Assembly: GCA_026988235.1 (NCBI GenBank)
Contig: JALSLQ010000084.1
Span: 1-36,902, forward strand
Source of the DNA: Sulfurimonas sp.
GTDB lineage: Bacteria > Campylobacterota > Campylobacteria > Campylobacterales > Sulfurimonadaceae
DNA: 36,902 nucleotides
Direction of reading: 5' to 3'
Shown: one piece after another, positions 16,603 through 24,328 of the stretch
How positions within the stretch are numbered: position 1 is the stretch's first letter
Layout of the letters: every line of letters begins with the position of its first letter
The notes under the pieces: generated by a model
Seen by the model: only the letters and a program-made list of their open reading frames with translations
What the model was told of the DNA's origin: nothing
The model's database searches: none
Position numbers and translations under genes: made by a program

Positions 16603-18621
16603 TTATATACTAACTTCTTTAATATCCGCAATTTTAAAGATACTTTTATAGATAGACGCAACAAGTGCTTTACGGTTGTTTTTCACTTTTTCATCTTCAA
16701 CATTTACCATAACACTGTCAAAGAAGGCATCAAGTTCAGGTTTGAGTCCTAAAAGGGCATCCAGTTCTTCTTCATAACTTTCATACTCTTTTGCTGTCAC
16801 TTCTTTGTATCTTTTATAGAGTGTTTTTTCTGCTTCTTCTGTGAGTAAACTCTCATTTACATGTAAGTCATTGTTGAGATCAATCTCTTTGGTTATATTT
16901 GCCACACGCTTGAATGTAGACGAAACTTCATCAAAACCTTCTGAATTTACAAGAGTGTTAAGTGCTTCGATTTTACGACCAAGTGCTAAAAGTTCTCTCT
17001 CTCCTGATGCCAAAACAGCTTCGATAATAGACGGATTGACTTTATAGTATCTTCTAATACGCTCCAAAATAAAGTTTTCAAGTTTTTCCAAATCAATACT
17101 ATCATAATTTTTAGAAAGCTCTTTGAGCGTTTTGACTATATCAAATGCAAAGCCGTACTCATTGACAATGCGGATAATACCGTTTACAGCGCGACGCAGA
17201 GCAAACGGATCACGCGAACCTGTCGGAATTTCATTGACACTGAAGAGTCCAAGCAGTGTATCGAGTTTAATGCTCATAGCCACTATGGCACTCAAAGGCG
17301 TAGAAGGCAGTTCACTCTCTTCACCCTCAGGCAAATACTGCTCTTTTATCGCCAAAGCTACCGCATCACTCTCCCCTGCCTCTTTTGCATAGTAGTACCC
17401 CATAAGCCCCTGAAGTTCTGTAAACTCATACACCATCTCACTCATCAAGTCGGCTTTTGCAAGTTCTATAGCTCTGTTTAAGTCTTCTTTTTTTGCATCA
17501 GGTTTGTACATTTCATATAAAGCATTTGCAATTTTTTCTTCACGCGTAATTTTGTCGGCAACGCTGCCAAGTCCTTTAAAAAAGGCAACTTTTTCAAGTC
17601 CTTTTGTACTGAGTCCGTTTTTGAGGTCATTGTCATAAAAGAAAAGTGCATCTGCCAAACGAGGACGAAGCACTCGTTCATTTCCTGCTATGACTTCTGA
17701 AAAATCATCTGTTAAGGCATTGGAAACTACGACAAATTTATTGATGAGTTTACCATCTTTAAAGACAGGGAAATAACGCTGATGTTCTTTCATAGAGGTG
17801 ATGATAACCTCTGGAGGGAGTCGTAAAAATGCTGCATCAAAAGAACCGAGCAGTGCTGTCGGATTTTCAGTAATGGCAACAACTTCTGCAAAAAGTTCTG
17901 CATCTATTTCAACATTAACAGCATTGTCTTTTTCAATGGTTTTAATGTCACCGAGTATTTTTGCTTCTCTTTCTTGTTGAAACAGAGTAACTCCACCGTT
18001 TTTAAGTGTTTCAAAATACTCTTTTATCCCTGTAATCTCTACCGGATTGAAATTCGCTATACGATGAACACGCGTTGTTTTTGAAGCATCTATGCCATAC
18101 ATATGTATAGGCACGAGTGTATCATCGAGTTGCACATTTATCCATCTGATAGGACGAATGAAACTCTCATGCAGACTGCCCCAACGCATAGATTTACCAA
18201 AGTCAAGTGACTTAAGCCAAGTATGTATGATTTGGGGAAGTAGCTCAGTTGATGCTTTTCCTGCTACATCTTTTTTATAGTAAAGAACCTCTTTCCCGCC
18301 TTTTTGGGCTGTGCTCAACTCTTCTAAAGTAACACCGCATTTACGGGCAAAACCTTCAGCTGCTTTGGTAGGCTCTCCATCTTTATAGGCAACTGCCAAA
18401 GGAGCACCAAAAAATTCTTCTACACTGTCAGCCTGCTGGGTTGGAAACTCCCTGTGCCACATCACCAAACGACGAGGCGTATAATAAAATTCAAATTCAC
18501 TTAAAAGGGCATATTTTTCTAAAATATCGGCATATTTTTTCTCAATATTCTTCATCTCTTTTAAAAGAGGAACTGCAGGAAGCTCTTCAACACCGATTTC
18601 AATTAGTAATGGTTTTAGCAT
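16603..18621 (-). CDS. glyS: GlyS: glycine-tRNA ligase beta subunit
   Basis: 672 aa (E. coli 689). Start MLKPLLIEIGVEELPA is the family's invariant N-terminus. EFYYTPRRLVMW, FGKSMRWGSLHESFIRPIRW, ITSMKEHQRYFPV, NERVLRPRLADALFFYDND and SRDPFALRRAVNGIIRI are all typical beta-chain motifs. The C-terminal ~100 residues form the anticodon-binding region. It pairs with GlyQ, which is not in the window. The gene starts from the 182-bp divergent region shared with the superoxide reductase gene. Confidence 0.96.
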   Translation of the reverse strand: MLKPLLIEIGVEELPAVPLLKEMKNIEKKYADILEKYALLSEFEFYYTPRRLVMWHREFPTQQADSVEEFFGAPLAVAYKDGEPTKAAEGFARKCGVTLEELSTAQKGGKEVLYYKKDVAGKASTELLPQIIHTWLKSLDFGKSMRWGSLHESFIRPIRWINVQLDDTLVPIHMYGIDASKTTRVHRIANFNPVEITGIKEYFETLKNGGVTLFQQEREAKILGDIKTIEKDNAVNVEIDAELFAEVVAITENPTALLGSFDAAFLRLPPEVIITSMKEHQRYFPVFKDGKLINKFVVVSNALTDDFSEVIAGNERVLRPRLADALFFYDNDLKNGLSTKGLEKVAFFKGLGSVADKITREEKIANALYEMYKPDAKKEDLNRAIELAKADLMSEMVYEFTELQGLMGYYYAKEAGESDAVALAIKEQYLPEGEESELPSTPLSAIVAMSIKLDTLLGLFSVNEIPTGSRDPFALRRAVNGIIRIVNEYGFAFDIVKTLKELSKNYDSIDLEKLENFILERIRRYYKVNPSIIEAVLASGERELLALGRKIEALNTLVNSEGFDEVSSTFKRVANITKEIDLNNDLHVNESLLTEEAEKTLYKRYKEVTAKEYESYEEELDALLGLKPELDAFFDSVMVNVEDEKVKNNRKALVASIYKSIFKIADIKEVSI
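16856..16867. repeat. TTTACATGTAA palindrome, 11/12 copy
   Basis: TTTACATGTAAG in glyS, read on the reverse strand as DLHVNE. Confidence 0.75.
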
Positions 18622-18760
18622 ATTTAGACTCTTTATGTATTAATTGACGCGATTTTATCTCTTTATTGGTTAAAAACTTGTTAATTTTTAATAAAAAAAT
18701 AATTAAATTTTTCTTAAATTCGTAAAGGTATTTCTTGTTTATGAGTATACTAAAAGTTTT

Positions 18761-18771
18761 TATACTACAAT
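18761..18771 (+). promoter_or_regulatory. Putative promoter of the superoxide reductase gene
   Basis: Overlapping -10 candidates TATACT and TACAAT lie 33-43 bp before the ATG, with AAGGAA as the ribosome site. The whole glyS/SOR gap is A/T-rich (runs such as TTAATTTTTAATAAA); no definite PerR or Fur box can be named. Confidence 0.35.
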
Positions 18772-18803
18772 ACTCCAAATAAAATTAACACAAGGAATTT
18801 AAT

Positions 18804-19190
18804 ATGCCAAAAATTAACAAATATGTTGATATTGACACAGTAGAAAGAGAAGCAAAAAAAGATCTTATTGATCGTCACTCACCGTTCATCACAGTACCAG
18901 GTGTTGCTAAAAAAGGCGAAATGCTTACAGTAAATGTAAAAATGGGGAATGAATATACGCATCCTGATGATTTTGATCATTATATTGAGTCTATCACTCT
19001 TTTTGATGGTGAGACTAAACTTGCAGCAGCTTCTTTTGTAGCAGGTACTTTAGGAAATGAAAAATCTCATGCTGAAGTAACATTTAACATTAGACCAATG
19101 AAGAAAAAACTTAATCTTATAGCTCACGCTTACTGTACAAAACATGGTATTTGGGAATCAACTGCTGAAATTGTTGAAGTTACTGAGTAA
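18804..19190 (+). CDS. Class II (one-iron) superoxide reductase, neelaredoxin type
   Basis: 128 aa. The His4Cys iron ligands can be placed: H25 (DRHSPFI), H53 and H59 (HPDDFDHY), C111 and H114 (CTKHG). There is no N-terminal desulforedoxin domain, so it is the one-iron class. It reduces superoxide to peroxide with electrons from rubredoxin-like donors, typical of microaerophiles and anaerobes. The residue before H25, normally the catalytic lysine of the EKH motif, is arginine (DRH). Transcribed alone with a hairpin downstream. Confidence 0.93.
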   Translation: MPKINKYVDIDTVEREAKKDLIDRHSPFITVPGVAKKGEMLTVNVKMGNEYTHPDDFDHYIESITLFDGETKLAAASFVAGTLGNEKSHAEVTFNIRPMKKKLNLIAHAYCTKHGIWESTAEIVEVTE

Positions 19191-19202
19191 TAGCGTTCCT
19201 AA

Positions 19203-19224
19203 CATAGAGCTTTTTTGCTCTATG
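19203..19224. terminator. Hairpin between convergent genes
   Basis: CATAGAGC (19203-19210), a T6 loop and GCTCTATG (19217-19224): a perfect 8-bp stem 12 bp after the superoxide reductase stop. It probably stops transcription from both sides, although a downstream T-run is lacking. Confidence 0.65.
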
Positions 19225-19238
19225 CTATCATCTGACAA

Positions 19239-20090
19239 TTATAATTTCAAAGAGGGTTCATCTATATAAAATCCTTGGGAATAGTCTATTCCCAACTCAC
19301 ATACTTTATCCATAACAACACTTGAATGCACATACTCTGCAATCGTTTTAATGCCTAGTTTTTTTGCAAATTGGACGATAGTATCAACCACAATTTCTGA
19401 AGCTTCATCAACATCAATATTTTCTATCAATGAACCATCTATTTTTATATAATCGGTTTCAATTTTCGTTATATATGAAAAGTTAGAATAGCCACTTCCA
19501 AAATCATCTATGGCAATTTTAGCACCATATCTGACAACTTCGCTGATAAACCTGTCTACTTTTTTAAAGTCTTGTATAGCTTCTGATTCTAAAAGCTCAA
19601 AAGTAACTCTTGATGCAGCTTTAGAATTTTTAAGTTTTTCTAGTATAAAATTAAAAATTTCGCTACTCATAATATCTTCAATAGAAAGGTTGATGCTAAA
19701 TTCAAAGTCATTCTCTTCAAATGCACTAAAGCATTTATTTACTATAGCTTTTGTTACATCATTGTAAATTTTAATATTTTTTGCAATAGGAATGAATAGG
19801 AGAGGAGAAAGAACTTTTTCATTCGCATCTATCAGTCTTGCTAAACATTCATATTTAGTAATTTTTTTCGTTTTATTGTCCATTATTGCTTGAAAATATG
19901 GTACGATTTTATCGTTTTGTACCGCTTCTCTCACAATGTAAGAAAGGTGTAAATTCCGTTGATATTCATCTTCAAAATGCATTTTATCTTCATATATCCA
20001 AAAGGGAACACCTTTTTTCTTTGCATAAATTAATGCCATAGAGACTTTAGAAAAAATATTATTGTTTATTCTATCAGAGGAAGATGCCAA
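19239..20090 (-). CDS. EAL-domain c-di-GMP phosphodiesterase, 3' part of a gene split by an amber codon
   Basis: 283 aa counted from a TTG at 20090; an ATG at 20039 is the next option. EAL motifs are intact: YECLARL (~80, the EAL position), FELLES, IAIDDFGSGYSNFSYI, DYIKIDGSLI and IAEYVH, the residues that bind Mg and hydrolyse c-di-GMP. The frame is continuous with the upstream GGDEF ORF, interrupted only by TAG at 20109-20111; the six codons between (IFVDFT) and the following residues look like ordinary protein. It may be expressed by read-through, by internal initiation at the TTG, or not at all. Confidence 0.8.
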   Translation of the reverse strand: MASSSDRINNNIFSKVSMALIYAKKKGVPFWIYEDKMHFEDEYQRNLHLSYIVREAVQNDKIVPYFQAIMDNKTKKITKYECLARLIDANEKVLSPLLFIPIAKNIKIYNDVTKAIVNKCFSAFEENDFEFSINLSIEDIMSSEIFNFILEKLKNSKAASRVTFELLESEAIQDFKKVDRFISEVVRYGAKIAIDDFGSGYSNFSYITKIETDYIKIDGSLIENIDVDEASEIVVDTIVQFAKKLGIKTIAEYVHSSVVMDKVCELGIDYSQGFYIDEPSLKL

Positions 20091-20108
20091 AGTAAAGTCA
20101 ACAAAAAT

Positions 20109-20795
20109 CTATGTTTCTTGATAAGCAATTTTTATATTTTTTATTTTTTCATATAACTCGGATAAATAAGATTTTAAGTGATAAAAACCCAATTTCCCAT
20201 CTGTTGCAATGGCATATTCTGCACCTGACAAACGATACACCTGATAAGGAGCGAGAATTTCTTTTAAATACTTACCCACATACTCTAAAACATAATCTCC
20301 AACCACGAAACCATAAAAGTTGTTGATAGTTTGAAAATTATCAATTTTCAAAAGAATCAATCCACATTCATCACAATTTTCAAAGTCTTTTCTTAACTGA
20401 TATAAATTAGGAAGATTTGTTAAATGATCAGTAAAATAGCGTTTAAAAAGTTCTATTCTATACTCTTGAATATTTAATTTTTTATTTGAGTGATCTATAT
20501 ACAACTCTTTGAGTACTTCATCGCTAATATGTTCTTCATCCTCTATATCTATAGTAAAAACAACCACAGAAGTCTTTTTTTTATCATCATGTTTGAGTAA
20601 TATCACTTTTGCATCTGGCACTACTTTATTGATTTCTCGGACAAGACTTTGTACTAAAACTGTATTATGAATGTATGAGACTACATGAATTAACACCTTA
20701 TTTTCTACTAATAGCTCAATTCCGTTCATGATACTTGGAACTTCAGTTGATGAGCTTAATGTAAAATTATTAATCTTTAGGGTATTGCTATTCAT
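20109..20795 (-). CDS. Degenerate GGDEF domain protein, 5' part of the split GGDEF-EAL gene
   Basis: 228 aa from ATG 20795, chosen because AAAGG lies about 10 nt upstream; an ATG at 20816 sits almost on a candidate TATTAT -10 box. Residues ~1-90 form an alpha/beta region of unknown role. The diguanylate cyclase fold follows from LTNLPNLYQLRKDF (~130) through LILLKIDNFQTINNFYG and VGDYVLEYVGKYL. The GGDEF signature is LSGAEYA, so cyclase activity is unlikely; such domains often bind GTP and control a linked EAL domain. It ends at TAG, after which the same frame runs straight into the EAL domain. Confidence 0.75.
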   Translation of the reverse strand: MNSNTLKINNFTLSSSTEVPSIMNGIELLVENKVLIHVVSYIHNTVLVQSLVREINKVVPDAKVILLKHDDKKKTSVVVFTIDIEDEEHISDEVLKELYIDHSNKKLNIQEYRIELFKRYFTDHLTNLPNLYQLRKDFENCDECGLILLKIDNFQTINNFYGFVVGDYVLEYVGKYLKEILAPYQVYRLSGAEYAIATDGKLGFYHLKSYLSELYEKIKNIKIAYQET

Positions 20796-20901
20796 ACTAT
20801 CTTTACCTTTGTACATATATTGTTTTGTATAATACCATATTTTTTTCTCATAAAGTAGAATTTAACCACAGTTTGACTATACTCTTACGATATTTTTATG
20901 A

Positions 20902-21567
20902 ATGGTGGCAGTGTTGAAATCTTATCAAAACCTTATTTTACTTCAAAATTTGTATCGTCTCAAAGCAATAGGTTTTGAGTATATAGAACATTTCAATATC
21001 AACGACAAAACAAACTATGAAACACCAAATACACTTGAAGCATTATCTCAAAATATCAATTCATGCCACTTGTGTGATTTAAGTAAATCAAGAACACAAA
21101 GTATGAGTGGATATGGGAACAAAAGTGCAAAACTTGTCATCATAGATTATACTGTATCGCAAGCACAAGATAGCACGAACACATACTATGCCGGGCGTTC
21201 AGGAGAGACTTTAAAAAACATGATAGAAAAGGTTATACATTTGAGAGTAGAAGATGTTTATATAACACATGCGGTAAAATGTAAACCGCTCCAATCTAAC
21301 AAACCTTCTTCTTCAGAATATAATTCATGTAAAAACTATCTATTTTCTCAACTGAAATTTATACAACCAAAAGTTATTGTAACATTGGGAGAAGATGCTT
21401 ATGCTCACCTTACAGGTGACACAAATTTTGAAAATGTCAGAGGTCATGTGATAGACTACAAAGAGTATAAACTCATTCCTATTTACCACCCCCAATACCT
21501 TTTGAGAAATCCACATCTAAAAAAAATCACCTTAAATGATTTAAAAACTATAAAGAGTTGCTTATGA
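20902..21567 (+). CDS. UDG family 4-like protein with degenerate active site
   Basis: 221 aa. Four cysteines (C55, C58, C127, C143) match the [4Fe-4S] ligands of family 4 uracil-DNA glycosylases (CHLC, KCKP, NSCKNYL), and HPQYLLRN (196-203) matches motif 2 (HPS-x-LLR). The catalytic motif 1, usually GEAPG with an acidic residue, reads IDYTVSQAQD, so base excision may be lost or altered. The fold is well supported, the activity is not. Start choice is uncertain: ATG 20902 is used, but GTG/TTG codons at 20911-20914 follow a GGTGG run. The next gene overlaps by ATGA. Confidence 0.72.
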   Translation: MVAVLKSYQNLILLQNLYRLKAIGFEYIEHFNINDKTNYETPNTLEALSQNINSCHLCDLSKSRTQSMSGYGNKSAKLVIIDYTVSQAQDSTNTYYAGRSGETLKNMIEKVIHLRVEDVYITHAVKCKPLQSNKPSSSEYNSCKNYLFSQLKFIQPKVIVTLGEDAYAHLTGDTNFENVRGHVIDYKEYKLIPIYHPQYLLRNPHLKKITLNDLKTIKSCL

Positions 21568-22838
21568 AAAAACTACTATTTTTACTTGTACCTTGTATTG
21601 TCTTTGCACAAAGCTTTATGATATCAAACATTCCTATACCAAAAATGTATATACAAGACCTTGATCCTTATACATGTAACGACAACTGTATGAAAGAGCT
21701 TTTAGACAATGGACAAATATTTTCTTTTCTTTCACATGCAAACAAAAAACTTGCAGACAAAGATTTAGACGAAGCACGCAGTATCAACATTGCTGTGCTC
21801 AATCTTGGAGCAGCTAATACTGGGGCTAAACTAAAAATAGCACTCCTTCTCCCTTACAATAAAATAGGAAAATATGCCTCTACTACAACAAATGCCACTT
21901 TCGCATACTTAATGACAAAAAGTAACTCTTTTATGCTTAAAAGTTACAAAATTGACAAAGAAAGTATAGCTGATTTACAACAAGCCTTCACTCAAATAAA
22001 ATCTGACGGTTTTGATTATGTTATTGCACCTTTAACAGCGAAAGGGGTAAAAAATGTTATTAGTCTTGATCCAGATTTAAACATATACTTTCCAACTATT
22101 AACAAAAAAGATGTAACTTCAACATCACCTTCACTTGTATTTGGAGGTATAGATTATAAAAAACAAACTCAAATGTTACTGCATGAAGCGGTCTCTCCGC
22201 TCGTTATATTTTCCGACAAATCACAAATCGGAAAAAAATTGGCACTTTATCAGGAAAAAGAATTTCTGCATCCTACTGTCGACATAAATGACACTATGTC
22301 ATATGCTGATGAAGTCAGTGTTTATAGCGAAGATACAAATCTAACTGAGGGGAAAAAAGTACTGAAGTATTTCATTTCAAGAAGAACAACAAATCTTGAA
22401 AGATATTTAAAGGAAAATGAAGATATTGTGAATGCATCATTTTTTGTCAATACGCCTATTATTAAAACGGGTATGATACTCTCACAGCTCACCTTGTATG
22501 ATGTAAACGCAACAAACATTCTCTCAACACAGATTAATTATGACCCCTTATTGCTTTCCATGACGCAGTATGCAGACAGGAAGAATATGATTGTTGCAAA
22601 CTCTATTACTCAAGAGAATAATGTACTTATAGAAACCAATTCACTCTTGGGAAATGACATTGTTTACGACTGGATTAACTACACGACGACAGTAGGAATA
22701 GACTACTTTTACAGTCTAATTACCGGTGAAGACAGAGAATATACCATTAGCGTGTCTGATAATCAGATGATGTATGATATAGAACTTTTACGCCCTGGAA
22801 TATCGAGGTTTTTTCGTTATACCCCACCACAAGAGTAA
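21564..22838 (+). CDS. Exported protein, periplasmic-binding/LpoA-like fold suspected
   Basis: 424 aa from ATG 21564 (ATGA overlap with the UDG-like gene; a TTG two codons upstream is less likely). MKKLLFLLVPCIVFAQS is a clear signal peptide. After a helical ~80 residues, LKIALLLPYNKIGKYA and GFDYVIAPLTAKGVKNVI resemble the type 1 periplasmic-binding fold, as in LpoA or branched-chain amino-acid receptors; SPLVIFSDKSQIGKKLALYQ fits the next Rossmann unit. Ligand and partner are unknown. A CNDNC pair near residue 38 may form a disulfide. The last 51 nt overlap the convergent MFS gene. TATACATGTAA at 21669 encodes YTCN. Confidence 0.65.
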   Translation: MKKLLFLLVPCIVFAQSFMISNIPIPKMYIQDLDPYTCNDNCMKELLDNGQIFSFLSHANKKLADKDLDEARSINIAVLNLGAANTGAKLKIALLLPYNKIGKYASTTTNATFAYLMTKSNSFMLKSYKIDKESIADLQQAFTQIKSDGFDYVIAPLTAKGVKNVISLDPDLNIYFPTINKKDVTSTSPSLVFGGIDYKKQTQMLLHEAVSPLVIFSDKSQIGKKLALYQEKEFLHPTVDINDTMSYADEVSVYSEDTNLTEGKKVLKYFISRRTTNLERYLKENEDIVNASFFVNTPIIKTGMILSQLTLYDVNATNILSTQINYDPLLLSMTQYADRKNMIVANSITQENNVLIETNSLLGNDIVYDWINYTTTVGIDYFYSLITGEDREYTISVSDNQMMYDIELLRPGISRFFRYTPPQE

Positions 22839-23945
22839 TGTCAAAAACATTACTCCCATTCCTGTCTCACTAACAAGTAAAGCATTTTCAAAACCAAAAT
22901 TTTTCCAAATATAGCCTATAATAAGTGCACCTAACGCACTAAATACCGCTACTCCACCGTAAAATACACCAAACACAAAACCTTTAGAGTTTGCATACGC
23001 AGAAATGTAAGCACGAATAGCATTTAAACTCAAAACAGTAAAAAGACCTAAAAAAGCAAAAGATAGCCAAAGATTCACAGGCATCATAAATATAGATAAA
23101 ATGCCAAAAATAAAAGCAAGAAGCATGACCCTAAGAACACCAATTTTATCACTTAAAATACCGCCATAATAACTCACAAGAGTTTGCACTGCCGTAAGCA
23201 TCATAACAAAAAGTGGTATATTTATCAAAGAATAGCCTTCTTCTCTGGCTTTTAAAATAAAAAATTGCTCACTCATTATAAAAAATATAAATCCAAAATA
23301 GATAAATAAAACCGGTAAAAGTTTATAATCTTCTTTATTGAGAACATTTGTAGTTTTTTCACTCTGTTTTGGTGCATCTTTTACGAAAAATAGAACTATA
23401 AAAGTAGCGATTAGACCAGGGATAAGAGTAAGTGCAAAAATCATCCGTATGGAATGTTCATCTTTGGCAATAAACATAAAAATTATAAAAATAATGAAAG
23501 CACCACTAAGTTCCCCTGCAATATCCATTGTCTTGTGAAAACCAAAAGTCTTGCCGTCTTGTTTGTTTTTTACATAGGTACTAATCAAAGAGTCTTTTGA
23601 AGCACTTCTAATAGCTTTACCCATTCGCTCAATACCACGAAGCAGAGCAACACTCATATAGGTGTGCGAATATGCCAAAAGTGGTTTGGAAATAGCTGAT
23701 ATAAAATAACCCGTCACAACAAAAGGCTTCACGATTTGATACTTGTCACTCAAATAACCAAATAAAATTCTAAAAGCATAAGAAATAAATGTAGCAATGG
23801 CAATAATAAACCCAAGTTTGTCAACACCTGCATGCAGTACATAAACAACAAAAACAGGTAAAAGAGTCGTAATCATACTCGAAGACATATCGGTAAAAAA
23901 ACTCACCCAACCTAAATATATAACATTTTTATCTATATTTTTCAT
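22788..23945 (-). CDS. Major facilitator superfamily transporter
   Basis: 385 aa with about 12 hydrophobic segments. LGWVSFFTDMSSSMITTLLPVFV at the N-terminus and RILFGYLSDKYQIVKPFV, the MFS A-motif (G-x-L-S-D-K), identify the family. GIERMGKAIRSASKDSLIS resembles the loop of MFS proteins in the efflux/YfiS-like branch. The second A-like motif is YYGGILSDKIGVLRVML. The substrate cannot be inferred. The 3' end overlaps the convergent exported-protein gene by 51 nt; ybgC lies 8 nt upstream on the same strand. Confidence 0.88.
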   Translation of the reverse strand: MKNIDKNVIYLGWVSFFTDMSSSMITTLLPVFVVYVLHAGVDKLGFIIAIATFISYAFRILFGYLSDKYQIVKPFVVTGYFISAISKPLLAYSHTYMSVALLRGIERMGKAIRSASKDSLISTYVKNKQDGKTFGFHKTMDIAGELSGAFIIFIIFMFIAKDEHSIRMIFALTLIPGLIATFIVLFFVKDAPKQSEKTTNVLNKEDYKLLPVLFIYFGFIFFIMSEQFFILKAREEGYSLINIPLFVMMLTAVQTLVSYYGGILSDKIGVLRVMLLAFIFGILSIFMMPVNLWLSFAFLGLFTVLSLNAIRAYISAYANSKGFVFGVFYGGVAVFSALGALIIGYIWKNFGFENALLVSETGMGVMFLTLLLWWGITKKPRYSRA

Positions 23946-23953
23946 TTTATTCC

Positions 23954-24328
23954 CTAAAACAAGGAAAGAATTAGCTCTTTTGTTTCACTATTTATTTTTT
24001 GTACTTTCGCATTAAAATCAATATATACCAAAAGAATTTCTAATTCAAAGATTTTGTTATTTTCTTTATAAATTTCTTGACTGAGCGTAAAGGAAGCTGC
24101 TTTCATTGAAATAAGGTGTGTTTTTACTTCAAGCATATCCCCAAGTTTTGCACTTTTATAAAAATCTGCATTCACTTTTCGTGCTACAAAATGTCCACTC
24201 TCTAAAACAGGTGTCAATCCTTTGTCAAAAAAAGCTTCACTTCTCGCTCTTTCACAAAAGTTTAAATAGTTAGAATGATATACAACACCACCCGTATCTG
24301 TGTCTTCGTAATAGACTCGTATTTTCAC
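23954..24328 (-). CDS. ybgC: YbgC-family acyl-CoA thioesterase
   Basis: 124 aa hot-dog-fold protein. YYEDTDTGGVVYHSNYLNFCERARSEAF near the N-terminus carries the catalytic Asp (DTDTGG) and the family helix, matching YbgC/4-hydroxybenzoyl-CoA thioesterases. It probably hydrolyses short acyl-CoAs near the Tol-Pal system in the envelope. Its start codon region overlaps the stop of the integrase gene (24325-24328), so the element's integrase end abuts or replaces the native upstream region of this gene. A promoter therefore has to lie inside the integrase gene or come from upstream. Confidence 0.9.
   Translation of the reverse strand: MKIRVYYEDTDTGGVVYHSNYLNFCERARSEAFFDKGLTPVLESGHFVARKVNADFYKSAKLGDMLEVKTHLISMKAASFTLSQEIYKENNKIFELEILLVYIDFNAKVQKINSETKELILSLF

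Noticed and set aside
5541-16867. TTTACATGTAAA as a classical promoter operator
   Set aside because: All copies are inside coding regions, often near gene ends, and none overlaps a visible promoter, so a simple transcription-factor operator explains them poorly.
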